A stretch of DNA of 64,000 nt, taken from positions 248,001-312,000 of the forward strand of contig CBDCGS010000009.1 in assembly GCA_965216915.1 (NCBI GenBank). The letters are read 5' to 3'. Position 1 is the stretch's first letter. The number at the start of each line of letters is the position of its first letter. The translations under genes and the position numbers were made by a program. Below, one piece after another: positions 16,657 to 25,354 of this stretch. Below the pieces are notes generated by a model. That model worked only from the letters and a program-made list of their open reading frames with translations, ran no database searches and had not been told where the DNA came from. Origin of the DNA: CBDCGS01 sp965216915 (GTDB lineage Bacteria > Pseudomonadota > Alphaproteobacteria > UBA828).

Positions 16657-16671
16657 GTTTACACTGTAAAC
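16657..16671. promoter_or_regulatory. palindrome upstream of luxR
   Basis: GTTTACACTGTAAAC is a perfect 7-1-7 inverted repeat 43 bases before the luxR ATG and 27 bases after the stop of the solute-binding protein gene. It differs in sequence from the lux box. It is placed like an operator for luxR transcription; the binding protein is unknown. Confidence 0.45.
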
Positions 16672-16697
16672 CGGCATCTCGGAAAATCTCCGCTTCC

Positions 16698-18302
16698 CTA
16701 CTCCAGCCAGACGATTGAGAAGTCGTACCAATTCTCGGGCGGATTCACGAAACCCCTCACATTGGGCGCCAGCACGATCGGGTTGTGGTAGACAAACTTT
16801 GGAGCGTAGGCAAAATCCTGCCCCATGATGATCTCATTGGCTTGTCGATACAGCGCGGCAGCCTTCGCCGAATCCTTCTCCACAATCGCTTGATCGAAAA
16901 GCTTGTCGACCTCCGGATTGCAATACCAGCCAATGTTGAAGCCATAGGGCGGATGTGAATCGCAGCGTGACACCACCTGGATCCAGTACGGCGTGGACCA
17001 GCCCCAGGCGATCTCGTTCATGTGCAAGCCTTCGCCCATGCCCGCCGCAAGCTTGCCGAGATAGGTGATCCACTCGTATTTGTTTAGTTTGACATCGATA
17101 CCAATCTTCTTGAGGTCCCTCTGGATCCATTTCTCCCAAACCTCATTGTATCCGTACTCATAAATGTCGAACTCTAAGCTCAAGCCGTCCGCGTAACCGG
17201 CGTCGACCAGCAGCGCGCGGGCAGCGCCAGGATCGTACGGAGCCGACACGTAGCCGGGTTGATAAGCGAATGTGCCTGGAGAAAGCATTCCGTACTCGGC
17301 ACGCCCGGTGTCTTTCAGGATTTCGTGAGCAATCCCCTCGCGATTGATCGCCATGTTGATCGCTTTGCGGACACGAACGTCCGACATGACAGGATCCTTG
17401 TGATTGAAAAAAAGGAGCCAGATCGAGGGTATGTTCTGGTTGGTCACCACCGAGAAGCCTTCCTCCCGAAGGTTCTCCAGTTCTTCCCACGGCGCCTCAT
17501 TGATCATGTGGACCTCTCCAGCCCGCAAGGCGGCTAGGCGCGTTGCTGGGTCTGGCAAGGGCCGAAAAACCAACTGATCGAGAGCCGCTTTCGGACCCCA
17601 ATAACGATCGAACCGCTCCAGCACCAATTTCACATTCTGCTCGCGTTCCACGAACCGGAAGGGGCCGGTCCCAACAGGTGCGAGAGCGAACCCTTCATTC
17701 CCAGTCTTTTCGACCTGCGTCGGGCTAATAATCATTGGCATTCCGCAAGATTGAACGCCGAACTGAAGCCATTCGTAGTTGGTTTCTTGCAGGGTGATAG
17801 TAACTTCCATTTCACCCGTGACATCAACCGACTTGATCCAACGTGTGTAGTAGCTCATGACGCCCACAGACGGGCCTAGAAATTGCCGAGCATCCTGATC
17901 AAAAAAACGGTCGTAATTCCATTTCACCGCTTTCGCATCGACCAGTGTGCCGTCGTGAAACTCAACACCCTTCCTGATTTGAAAGGTATAGACGGTTCCG
18001 TCGTCCGAAACCTCCCATGACTCCGCGATTGCAGGGCGAAGCTTTGCGGTTTCCGCCGATGAGTCGGTCAGGTCAAGCATGACCAACCCTTCGAACATGT
18101 TGTGAATGGCGTTCGTTGTGTACCAACTGCAGGTCGCGTGGGGATCGAGAATGTTCATCTCGGCTGACATGCCCCAAACAAACGTTCCGCCCCGCTGTGG
18201 CGCCTCGTCTGCCCCACGAGCCTCGGTCGCGAGCAGCACCGCCGCGCATCCGAATACCCCAATCAAACGACCAAACGATCCGAGAAACCTGACCCTCTTC
18301 AT
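16698..18302 (-). CDS. ABC transporter substrate-binding protein, family 5 (peptide/opine type)
   Basis: A 534-residue periplasmic protein. The signal peptide (MKRVRFLGSFGRLIGVFGCAAVLLATEARGA) is followed by the SBP_bac_5 pattern: NILDPHATCSW, LRPAIAESWEVSDDGTVYTF and FHDGTLVDAKAVKWNYDRF. Proteins of this family bind oligopeptides, nickel, opines or glycosides for import. No permease or ATPase gene lies beside it, which is unusual: it is an orphan here and may share a distant transporter or act in sensing. The downstream gene is luxR, 84 bases away. Confidence 0.88.
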   Translation of the reverse strand: MKRVRFLGSFGRLIGVFGCAAVLLATEARGADEAPQRGGTFVWGMSAEMNILDPHATCSWYTTNAIHNMFEGLVMLDLTDSSAETAKLRPAIAESWEVSDDGTVYTFQIRKGVEFHDGTLVDAKAVKWNYDRFFDQDARQFLGPSVGVMSYYTRWIKSVDVTGEMEVTITLQETNYEWLQFGVQSCGMPMIISPTQVEKTGNEGFALAPVGTGPFRFVEREQNVKLVLERFDRYWGPKAALDQLVFRPLPDPATRLAALRAGEVHMINEAPWEELENLREEGFSVVTNQNIPSIWLLFFNHKDPVMSDVRVRKAINMAINREGIAHEILKDTGRAEYGMLSPGTFAYQPGYVSAPYDPGAARALLVDAGYADGLSLEFDIYEYGYNEVWEKWIQRDLKKIGIDVKLNKYEWITYLGKLAAGMGEGLHMNEIAWGWSTPYWIQVVSRCDSHPPYGFNIGWYCNPEVDKLFDQAIVEKDSAKAAALYRQANEIIMGQDFAYAPKFVYHNPIVLAPNVRGFVNPPENWYDFSIVWLE

Positions 18303-18779
18303 GCTCCACCCCGACGCGTTGCCGGGTCAAAACGTCATTTGACCCGGCGATGTCAAAGGGGCCGCCCTGATGGGAACTACCTCAAACCTGCATCCCTGGG
18401 TGAACCCTTTCGTTTTCCGTACATCATTCAAACAAACAAACGCACGGTTGGTGACGGTAGCGGTTCCAAGCCAGACCTGGTACGGCCGCTGGCCCTGCGC
18501 ATCGAAGTCTAAGAGCACCCCCAGCACCCTGCATCACGATCCCAACTGAGTCCGAATTCGCGGCTAGGTAGAGTCGATCAGCGATTCACGCTCATCGTCA
18601 GCAACCAGCTTCCGCGCTCGACACCGAAACCGCCTCAACGATCGTGTGCAGCAGGGCCCAAGCATCCTTCTATTGTCAACGGCGCAGTCGCGACCGGTTG
18701 CATCAGCAAACGATCGGAGCCACGGCCCCGCTAATCCCCCTTATCTGGTCGTATCCTTACCACCAGTATATTCCCTGTT
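18303..18779. other. intergenic region without recognised gene
   Basis: About 480 bases between the solute-binding protein gene and the IS6-type element. The promoter of the solute-binding protein should be here. I see no coding sequence with convincing composition, no RNA gene and no clear terminator. Confidence 0.4.
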
Positions 18780-19582
18780 GGCATTGTCAACTTAACTCCT
18801 GCGAACCGACGTCGATCGAAGTGGATGCCACATTCACGCGGGCTCAGTCACCTCGAGCCATTCGCCGAGCGCGTCAGTGCGAAATTGGCGAAGAGTGCGG
18901 CGGGATATCAGATGACGTTGGACATTGAACAGGTTGTAGACGGCGGCGTGGAGAGCGAGGAAGCGTTGCGCGGAACCCGCCGACTTGAACCGCTGGAGTT
19001 TGCGTTCCCGGCCGCGAACCGGTTGATGTGAGTTCTCCGCGCGATTGTTCCTGCGCAGGCCCTGCACATGTTCACAGGTCAATCCCAGACTGCGAAGCGC
19101 GCTTCCGTACGATCGGAGCTTGTCGGTGACCATCGTCCTCATGGCGAAACCCTGATTCTTCAGGAGTTTCCGAACTAGCCGCTCCGCAGCTGCGGCGTTG
19201 CGTTCGCGCTGGATCAAGAAATCCAGAACCTCGCCCTCGGCATCGACAGCGCGCCACAGGAAGTGTTTCCGTCCTTGGATCGAGACAACCATCTCATCGA
19301 GATGCCATTGATCGCAGGGCCGAGGTCGTCGGCATCGGATGTTGTAAGCGACACCGCGTCCGAACTTGAGGACCCATCGGCGGACGGTTTCGTAGGAAAC
19401 GTCGAGCCCGCGTTGGGCGAGCATCTCTTCGACATCACGCAGGCTGAGCGTGAAGCGGGCGTAGAGCCAGATCGTGTGGCGGATCACCAGGGGCGGAAAG
19501 CGGTGGCGTTTGAACGAGATTGAGCGCATCGCGTGAAGCTACAACGTTCCAGGCCGGCTCGCTCAGTTATCGTGACAACGCC
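18780..19582 (-). mobile_element. IS6-family insertion sequence
   Basis: About 803 bp, the normal size for IS6/IS26-type elements. The ends form an imperfect inverted repeat: GGCATTGTCAACTTAACT at 18780-18797 and, on the other strand, GGCGTTGTCACGATAACT at 19565-19582. The single transposase gene fills the interior. The 8 bases on either side (TCCCTGTT and GTTCGCCG) do not match, so a target duplication has been lost or the flanks were rearranged after insertion. Confidence 0.7.
18834..19529 (-). CDS. IS6-family DDE transposase
   Basis: A 231-residue transposase. The DDE triad is visible: Asp in CDQWHLDEMV, Asp in MVTDKLRSYGSA and Glu in NNRAENSHQPVR, with the typical C-terminal RERKLQRFKS. 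The N terminus (FKRHRFPPLVIRHTIWLYARF) matches full-length members of the family, and no frameshift is seen, so it may be active. Confidence 0.9.
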   Translation of the reverse strand: MRSISFKRHRFPPLVIRHTIWLYARFTLSLRDVEEMLAQRGLDVSYETVRRWVLKFGRGVAYNIRCRRPRPCDQWHLDEMVVSIQGRKHFLWRAVDAEGEVLDFLIQRERNAAAAERLVRKLLKNQGFAMRTMVTDKLRSYGSALRSLGLTCEHVQGLRRNNRAENSHQPVRGRERKLQRFKSAGSAQRFLALHAAVYNLFNVQRHLISRRTLRQFRTDALGEWLEVTEPA

Positions 19583-19840
19583 GTTCGCCGCCGTCCATGC
19601 TTCGATCAGCAACCACTTCAACCTTCAACGCCATCTAGTCCACCGCCACGAATTCAAACGCGATCGTTTCGCGGCAATGGCCGATTGGCGCCTTCTCGCC
19701 GCCTGAACGCCACTCGCCAGGTGACGATGGCGTGCGACGATGTTTGGCGGTCGATTCCTCTGACACCACCCCAAGCGGGGCCGCTCTGAGCTCGTCGGGC
19801 GCGTCAACGTCACGATGCGCCACACGGCCCGGCGCTGCTA

Positions 19841-20644
19841 TCACTCGCTCTCCAACCGCTCTAGGGCTTCGATGGCGTTGGGCAGCCCATTGCTCGCGGC
19901 CTTGCGGTACCACGCGATTGCTTCGTCCCTGTCCGCTTCGACACCACGGCCGCGCTCGTAAGAGATACCCAGCTGGAATTGTGCGCCGCTATGGCCTTGC
20001 TCCGCGGCCTTGCGGTACCACGACAAGGCTTCTGCTTGATCGCGATCAAGACCGCCCAAACCGAACTCATACATCGGGCCGAGACTATATTGCGCCCCCG
20101 CGAGCCCCTGTTCCGCCGCTTTGAGATACCACTTCACCGCCTCCGTCCACCTCTCCTCTTCGGTGGAGTCGAGAGAGACACCTTGGCCATTGAAGTACAT
20201 GGTCGCGAGAAAGAATTGTCCAAGGGCGAAGCCCTGGTCGGCAGACTTCCGATACCACGCGACCGCATTGACGTCGTTCTGTGGCGCCCCGTTACCGGTC
20301 CGGTACATTGTGCCGACGCCGGCTTGCGCTGCCGCATGGCCCATCTCGGCAGCCTTTCGAAACAACGTCGCTGCAGCGTCGGTTTGTTCGCTGGCCAGTC
20401 GCACGCGCCCCAGCTGAAACAGGAACTGGGCGTTTTCGGGGTCCTCCGCGAGAGCGGCTTCGCAGGCAGCCCGTGCCGCAGGCACATCGATTTGATAGAA
20501 GCTCACGCCCTCGACCTGCTCATGCTTGCTCAAATCGTAGGGATGGGCGGCATGCCGGTCGCAATCATGCGGCGCTTCGGAAAAAGCCGCCAACAGCATC
20601 CCTGCAAACAGAACGACACAACACTGCGCACCAGGTCGCAACAT
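19841..20644 (-). CDS. Sel1-repeat protein, 5' end cut off by IS256
   Basis: 267 residues remain. A hydrophobic export signal (CCVVLFAGMLLAAFSEA) is followed by at least five Sel1/TPR-like repeats of about 36 residues (for example AAAQAGVGTMYRTGNGAPQ; AVKWYLKAAEQGLAGAQYSL; AIAWYRKAASNGLPNAIEAL). Such proteins are periplasmic or envelope adaptors. The ATG at 20642-20644 lies inside the 9-bp target duplication of the adjacent IS256 copy. Removing the element restores five further codons, the original ATG and a good ribosome binding site at 22046-22061. The gene now lacks its own promoter and Shine-Dalgarno; the IS end offers only an outward TTGACA. Confidence 0.8.
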   Translation of the reverse strand: MLRPGAQCCVVLFAGMLLAAFSEAPHDCDRHAAHPYDLSKHEQVEGVSFYQIDVPAARAACEAALAEDPENAQFLFQLGRVRLASEQTDAAATLFRKAAEMGHAAAQAGVGTMYRTGNGAPQNDVNAVAWYRKSADQGFALGQFFLATMYFNGQGVSLDSTEEERWTEAVKWYLKAAEQGLAGAQYSLGPMYEFGLGGLDRDQAEALSWYRKAAEQGHSGAQFQLGISYERGRGVEADRDEAIAWYRKAASNGLPNAIEALERLESE

Positions 20645-20645
20645 C

Positions 20646-22025
20646 GAGCTATTGTCAAAAGTTGGTGACGAGGATTTCAGGCGGCGCGTTGATTTAGCAT
20701 CTCCCCGTCCTTGAACTGGACGCCCTCGATGAGGGCGGCGATGTGGTTCGAGCCGTCGAGGCGACGCCATCTCTGGCTCGCCGACTGGCTCAGCTTGTAG
20801 ACCATTGCAAGCGCGGTCTTGCGTGACAGGCAGCCCTTGGTCCTGGTGGTTCGCAATCGCACGGTCGCAAACGTGCTCTCGATCGGGTTGGCCGTGCGGA
20901 TGTGCTTCCAGTGCTCGGCCGGGAAGTCGTAGAAGCGCAGCAACACGTCCCGATCCTTGCGCAAGCAAGCCGCGGCTCGGTCATACTTGGCGCCGTAGAT
21001 CTCGAGGAAGCCGTCGAAGGCTTGCTCGGCGCCGGCCCTCGTCTCGGCCATCCAGATCTGCTGGAGATGCGCCTTGGCTTTGGCTTGCACGCTCTTGGGC
21101 ATTTTGTTGAGCACGTTGGCGGTCTTGTGCACCCAGCAACGCTGCGCGCGCGTCGTGCCGTAGATCTTGCGCAGGGCCGCCCAGAAGCCGAGCGCGCCGT
21201 CGCCGATGGCGAGCTCGGGCGCGATCGCAAGGCCACGCTGCTTGAGATCGATCAGGAGCTCCGCCCAGCTCTGTTCGCTCTCGCGGTAGCCATCCTGCAG
21301 GGCAACGAGGTCTTTGCGGCCGTGGTCATCGGCCCCGATGACCACCAGAACGCACTGTTTGTCGTGCTCCAGGCGGGGCCGGAAGTAGACCCCGTCGGCC
21401 CAGATGTAGACGTAACGCTTGGCCGAGAGATCACGCGCCTGCCAGCGCTCCAGCTCTCCTTGCCAGATCTCCTTGAGCCGCGCGATCGTCGACGCCGACA
21501 GCCCCGGTGCGTCTCGACCCAACAGCGCTGCCAGCGCCTCACCGAACTCGCCCGTCGAGATGCCTTTCAGATAGAGCCATGGCAACAGCTCCTCGATCGA
21601 CTTCGTGCGACGCAGATAGGGTGGCAGAATCGATGACGTGAAGCGGATCTTGCCGCCCGCCTCATCGTCTCCGCGATCGCGTACCCGAGGCTGGCGCACC
21701 GCGACGGGGCCGATGCCCGTCTGGATCTCGCGCGCTGGCAGATAGCCGTGGCGCACAACACGACGACGGCCCGCCTCGTCCACAAGATCCGCGTGCGCCT
21801 CGACAAACGCAGAGACCTCGGCCTCGACCGCATGCGCCAAAAGCCGACGCGCGCCTGACTGCAGCACCGCCGTCAGCGGATCCTCCGAAGGCGATCCTGG
21901 TTGGCGCAGCGTGACGACTGTATCCTCTCCCATGGCGTATCCCTCCCTCGTGGAAATGGCGACCTCATCATCGCCAGGATACGCCGCCCTCAAATCACTC
22001 CATCACCAACTTTCAGCTATAGCTC
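20646..22025 (-). mobile_element. IS256-family element, copy 1
   Basis: 1380 bp, flanked by the 9-bp direct repeat CGCAACATC (20637-20645 and 22026-22034). The terminal inverted repeats begin GAGCTAT and share AAAGTTGGTGA after a short divergent stretch. I see no difference in sequence from the copy at 34798-36177. The intact target duplication means this copy inserted directly and recently. The left end carries an outward-facing TTGACA (20653-20658, minus strand) pointing at the Sel1 gene. Confidence 0.93.
20677..21933 (-). CDS. IS256-family (mutator type) transposase
   Basis: 418 residues from ATG 21933, which follows a strong GGAGGG ribosome binding site; the frame is open to 21993 but that extension enters the element end. 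Catalytic features of the family are visible: Asp in YVYIWADGVYF, Asp in LAIGDGALGFWAAL with the CWVHK motif (RAQRCWVHKTANVLNKMP), and the Glu region in RTANPIESTFATVRLRT. Length and frame are intact, so it is likely active. Identical to the protein at 34829-36085. Confidence 0.93.
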   Translation of the reverse strand: MGEDTVVTLRQPGSPSEDPLTAVLQSGARRLLAHAVEAEVSAFVEAHADLVDEAGRRRVVRHGYLPAREIQTGIGPVAVRQPRVRDRGDDEAGGKIRFTSSILPPYLRRTKSIEELLPWLYLKGISTGEFGEALAALLGRDAPGLSASTIARLKEIWQGELERWQARDLSAKRYVYIWADGVYFRPRLEHDKQCVLVVIGADDHGRKDLVALQDGYRESEQSWAELLIDLKQRGLAIAPELAIGDGALGFWAALRKIYGTTRAQRCWVHKTANVLNKMPKSVQAKAKAHLQQIWMAETRAGAEQAFDGFLEIYGAKYDRAAACLRKDRDVLLRFYDFPAEHWKHIRTANPIESTFATVRLRTTRTKGCLSRKTALAMVYKLSQSASQRWRRLDGSNHIAALIEGVQFKDGEMLNQRAA

Positions 22026-22061
22026 CGCAACATCCGCGCGGTTAGCATTGTCTTGCACCTC
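22026..22061 (-). pseudogene. detached 5' end of the Sel1-repeat gene
   Basis: On the minus strand, GAGGTG (22056-22061) stands 7 bases before ATG 22048, followed by CTA ACC GCG CGG and then the target-duplication ATG. Joined to the other side of the element, this reads straight into the Sel1-repeat protein. It is therefore the original translation start, separated by the 1380-bp insertion. Confidence 0.75.
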
Positions 22062-22185
22062 AAATGACTGCCTCTGTGGCCTAGCTGATCACACGCTTCT
22101 GTTGGCGTCCACCACGCGGACGGTGCTGTGAGCCCCGAAAGTTCCCTCATCTGTTAGGAGAGTCCGTCACAGAGGAGACGGAGCG

Positions 22186-22449
22186 ATGAGGCAGTCACGA
22201 TTTTCTGAGGAACAGATCATCGGGATCTTGGCCGAGCAAGAGCGCGGCCTGAAGACGGCGGAGGTCTGCCGCAAGCACGGGATCAGCCCGAACACGTTCT
22301 ACAAGTGGAAGGCGAAGTACGGCGGGCTGGATGTGTCGGACGCGCGCAAGCTGAAGAGCTTGGAGACGGAGAACGCGCGTCTGAAGCGTCTGCTGGCCGA
22401 TGCGATGCTGGACAACGTGGTTCTGAAGGACCTCTTGGGAAAGAGCTGA
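22186..22449 (+). CDS. IS3-family transposase OrfA
   Basis: 87 residues: an N-terminal helix-turn-helix (FSEEQIIGILAEQERGLKTA, then CRKHGISPNTFYKWKAKYGG) and a C-terminal leucine zipper (LKSLETENARLKRLLADAML). It binds the element ends. The downstream orfB is in the -1 frame, the arrangement from which IS3 elements make the OrfAB fusion by programmed frameshifting; the end of orfA has GGGAAAG but no clear A6G slippery run. Confidence 0.9.
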   Translation: MRQSRFSEEQIIGILAEQERGLKTAEVCRKHGISPNTFYKWKAKYGGLDVSDARKLKSLETENARLKRLLADAMLDNVVLKDLLGKS

Positions 22450-22487
22450 CGACGCCCCGGCTTAGGCGCGCGGCGGCGCTTGTGGCG

Positions 22488-23339
22488 ATGTCCAAGCACG
22501 ACATCTCGCAGCGCCGCGCGTGCCGGCTGGTCAGCGTCGATCCGAAGACCGTGCGCCGTGAGCGCCCACCCGACTGCCCGGAGATCCGTCGGCGCATGCG
22601 CGAAATCGCGGGCGAACGGCGACGCTTCGGCTATCGCCGCATCGGGCTTCTGCTCGAACGCGAGGGGATCAGGATGAACCACAAGAAGCTGCGCCGGCTG
22701 TACGCCGACGAAGGTCTCGCTGTGAAACGCCGACGCGGGCGCAAGCGAGCAACGGGAACCAGAGCACCGCTCGAGGTGCCGTTGTGCCCGAACGAGCGCT
22801 GGTCGTTGGACTTCCTCTCCGATGTCTTCGAGCCCGGCCGGCGCTTTCGTATTCTCGCCGTGATCGACGACTGCACCCGCGAGAGCCTCGGCCTCATCGC
22901 CGACACCTCGCTCTCCGGCCGGCGCGTTGCCCGCGAGCTCGATCGCTTAATCAGGCTCTACGGCAAGCCCAAGACGATCGTCACCGACAATGGCTCGGAG
23001 CTCACCAGCCGCGCCATCCTCGAGTGGCAAAACTCGACCGGCGTCGCCTGGCACTACATCGCGCCGGGCAAGCCCACCCAGAACGCGTTCATCGAGGCCT
23101 TCAATGGCCGCTTGCGTGACGAGCTCTTGAACGAGGAGGTCTTCCAGAGCCTCGCTGACGCTCGGAGGAAGCTCGCCATCTGGCGACACGACTACAACAC
23201 CATCAGGCCGCACTCGGCCCTACGAGGAGACACGCCCCAACAAGCGCGCCGAACGCTTGAGCGGTCTGAGGGCTCCGCATACGGCGCGCGTGCAAACTCA
23301 TCAACAACCAGCTATGCAAAACCAGGACTCACCCTATGA
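22488..23339 (+). CDS. IS3-family transposase OrfB (catalytic)
   Basis: About 283 residues from ATG 22488; the same frame is open from 22305 and overlaps orfA, so the active product may be an OrfAB fusion. The rve integrase core has the DDE residues in RWSLDFLSDVF, VTDNGSELTS and NAFIEAFNGRLRDELL, preceded by the HTH_21 segment (RRFGYRRIGLLLEREGI). It ends in a normal C terminus for the family. Confidence 0.9.
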   Translation: MSKHDISQRRACRLVSVDPKTVRRERPPDCPEIRRRMREIAGERRRFGYRRIGLLLEREGIRMNHKKLRRLYADEGLAVKRRRGRKRATGTRAPLEVPLCPNERWSLDFLSDVFEPGRRFRILAVIDDCTRESLGLIADTSLSGRRVARELDRLIRLYGKPKTIVTDNGSELTSRAILEWQNSTGVAWHYIAPGKPTQNAFIEAFNGRLRDELLNEEVFQSLADARRKLAIWRHDYNTIRPHSALRGDTPQQARRTLERSEGSAYGARANSSTTSYAKPGLTL

Positions 23340-23362
23340 GTGAGGGACCCAAGGGGCGCACA

Positions 23363-24113
23363 GCAACGGTACCCCCACCGTCATGGGCTTTGTCAGAGCA
23401 AATCGGTTGAGAGCGGTCAAGCGTCGCCGTAGCGTCGAGAGATGCGCAATCCGCGGCATCCTTCACGTCGACGGCTATGCCGGGTTCGAGAAGATCGCGG
23501 CAAGCGACAGAGTGGATCTCGCCGCGTGCTGGGCTCACGCCCGACGCAAGTTCTACGAGTTCCACCAAACCACCGACTCACCGATCGCCGCAGAGGCGTT
23601 GCGTCGTATTGCCGGGCTCTACGCGATCGAAAAAACCATCCGCGGCCGCAGCGCGGCTGAACGCAAGGAGGTTCGCGACGCTCAGTCCCGGCCCCTGGTC
23701 GAGGCGATGAAGCCCTGGCCGGAGAACCAGCTCCAGCGGGTGCCGCCGCGTGGCGGCCTGGCCGAGGCCATCCGCTACACCCTCGTGCGCTGGCCGGCGC
23801 TCTGCCGCTTCCTCGAGGACGGCCGCGTCGAGCTCGACAACAATGCGGTCGAGCGCGCCATCCGGCCCGTCACACTCGGGCGCAAGAACCATCTCTTCGC
23901 AGGGTCCGACGGAGGCGCCGATCGCTGGGCGGTGATCGTCTCCCTGATAGAGACGGCCAAGCTCAACGAAGTCGAGCCATACGCCTACCTCAAGGACGTC
24001 CTCGAGCGCATGACAAACGGCCACCCCATGAGCCGCATCGACGAGCTCCTCCCCTGGAACTGGACACCCTCAACCGCCGCAGAATGAGCCACGTGTCAAA
24101 AATGGACGCTTAC
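23363..24113 (+). mobile_element. IS66-family remnant (right end)
   Basis: This stretch holds the 3' part of an IS66 tnpC gene and an intact right end: the complement of 24095-24113 starts GTAAGCGTCC, the usual beginning of IS66 inverted repeats. The left two thirds of the element (tnpA, tnpB and most of tnpC) are gone, and the IS3 element now sits at the break. Confidence 0.7.
23383..24087 (+). pseudogene. truncated IS66 transposase TnpC
   Basis: Recognisable TnpC sequence begins near 23445 (GILHVDGYAGFEKIAASD) and continues through CWAHARRKFYE, LDNNAVERAIRPVTLGRKNH and FAGSDGGADRWAV to the natural end. The N-terminal zinc-binding half, with part of the catalytic core, is missing, so it cannot be functional on its own. 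Confidence 0.85.
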
Positions 24114-25169
24114 TTATCCGCTGTACCAAGTTCCTTTGCCTTTACCGTGCTGCGTAAGGTGGGTCGCCGACACCAGCGATTGCAGGTGCTTCTTCACGGT
24201 GTTTCGGTTTGCACCTGTCAATCTTACGATCTCGCTGATCGTGATCCTTCCATGCTCCTTGGCCAGTTCCAGGATCTGAAGGGATAGCGCGGGCAGGCTG
24301 CCCATCACGATACGCTCGCGCTCGATTTTCTTCTCGAGGCGTCTCTTTTGCTGCTGCAGCGCGCGGAGAAAATAGATGAGCCAGGGGTCCCAATCAGGAG
24401 CATTGCTCCGGATGGTGCCTTGTGTTCGGCGCAATGCGACGTAGTAGCTTTCCTTAGTCTGCTCGATCACGCTTTCTAACGAGCTGTAAGGCACGTACGC
24501 ATAGCCGCTGCGCAGGAGCAGTAGAGTCGTCAGCACGCGCGAAAGGCGACCATTGCCGTCTTCAAACGGATGGATTTCGAGAAAGACGACGACGAAGATC
24601 CCGATGGCCAGAAGGGGATGTGGTCGCCCTTCGTCTAGCGCGACCCAGGTCCATTCGATCAACTCCGCCATCAGGCGTGGCGTATCGAACGGTGTGGCCG
24701 TTTCGAATACGACCCCGATCTCATGTCCCGCGGCGTCGAAGGCCATGACGCTGTTGGGTGCTGTCTTGTAATTGCCGCGGTGGTGCTCGTCCTTGGCGCT
24801 GTGTATCAACAGGTCGCGGTGAAGCTGCTTGATGTGATTCTCCGTTAGCGCGATGTCGTCGGCATGGGCGAAGACGGTCTCCATCACTTTCGCGTATCCC
24901 GCGACCTCCTGCTCGTCGCGCGTCTCGAGCTTTTGGATCGCGATATGCGAGAGAAGGTGCTCCACCTCTTTGTCGGTGAGCTTGCCGCCTTCGATGCGGG
25001 TCGAAGAGCCGATACTTTCGATCGTCGCGATGCGCCGTAACACTGACAGGCGCTCGGGCGCGAGCACCCCAAGCGCTTTCCAGGCACCCTTGAATTCATC
25101 TAGCTCGGCGATGAGTGAGAGAATCTCGGGCGTGATCGTTAATGTCTCGACCTGGAGGCTCATACCCAT
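24114..25169 (-). CDS. Fic-domain protein with C-terminal winged helix
   Basis: About 351 residues. The Fic active site is IHPFEDGNGRLSRVL, matching HPFxxGNGR, which transfers AMP (or another nucleotide moiety) to a target hydroxyl. An N-terminal inhibitory helix SSTRIEGG matches [ST]xxxE[GN], so this is a self-inhibited class II enzyme. The last ~60 residues (ILELAKEHGRITISEIVRL, then TGANRNTVKKHLQSL) form a winged helix that may bind DNA. The start is uncertain: Met at 25163, 25169 and 25232 are all possible; the conserved part begins at LQVETLTITPEIL. The stop codon directly abuts the IS66 right end. Confidence 0.85.
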   Translation of the reverse strand: MGMSLQVETLTITPEILSLIAELDEFKGAWKALGVLAPERLSVLRRIATIESIGSSTRIEGGKLTDKEVEHLLSHIAIQKLETRDEQEVAGYAKVMETVFAHADDIALTENHIKQLHRDLLIHSAKDEHHRGNYKTAPNSVMAFDAAGHEIGVVFETATPFDTPRLMAELIEWTWVALDEGRPHPLLAIGIFVVVFLEIHPFEDGNGRLSRVLTTLLLLRSGYAYVPYSSLESVIEQTKESYYVALRRTQGTIRSNAPDWDPWLIYFLRALQQQKRRLEKKIERERIVMGSLPALSLQILELAKEHGRITISEIVRLTGANRNTVKKHLQSLVSATHLTQHGKGKGTWYSG

Positions 25170-25302
25170 AAATATACCCGCAAATATCCGAAACTGCGAG
25201 CGTTTTGACAACGCACCCAGAATGGGATCCATAAATACCCGGCCTCGCACAATCCAAAGCGTAATGACACCCGATCGTTGGTCCGACGCAACCGGTTGCA
25301 AC

Positions 25303-25338
25303 TACGCCATTGACGTATATGCGTCATTGGCGTATAGA
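25303..25338 (+). promoter_or_regulatory. promoter with overlapping operator of the toxin-antitoxin locus
   Basis: TTGACG (25310-25315), 17 bases, then TATAGA (25333-25338) make a strong sigma-70-type promoter. The whole region 25303-25334 is a 13-6-13 inverted repeat (TACGCCATTGACG and CGTCATTGGCGTA, 12 of 13 positions paired) covering both hexamers. That is the layout expected for autorepression by an antitoxin of the HTH type. Confidence 0.7.
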
Positions 25339-25354
25339 GAAGGATGCTCGGCGG

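Larger units (their letters stand above)
22127..23362 (+). mobile_element. IS3-family insertion sequence
   Basis: About 1236 bp. The ends are an imperfect inverted repeat starting TG: TGTGAGCCCCGAAAGTTCCC on the left, and TGTGCGCCCCTTGGGTCCC as the complement of the right end. It contains the two overlapping frames orfA and orfB of IS3 elements. No matching 3-4 bp target repeat is obvious. On its right it abuts the IS66 remnant. Confidence 0.8.

Noticed and set aside
18772..19590. Target duplication of the IS6-type element
   Set aside because: The 8 bases on the two sides do not match in any close register.
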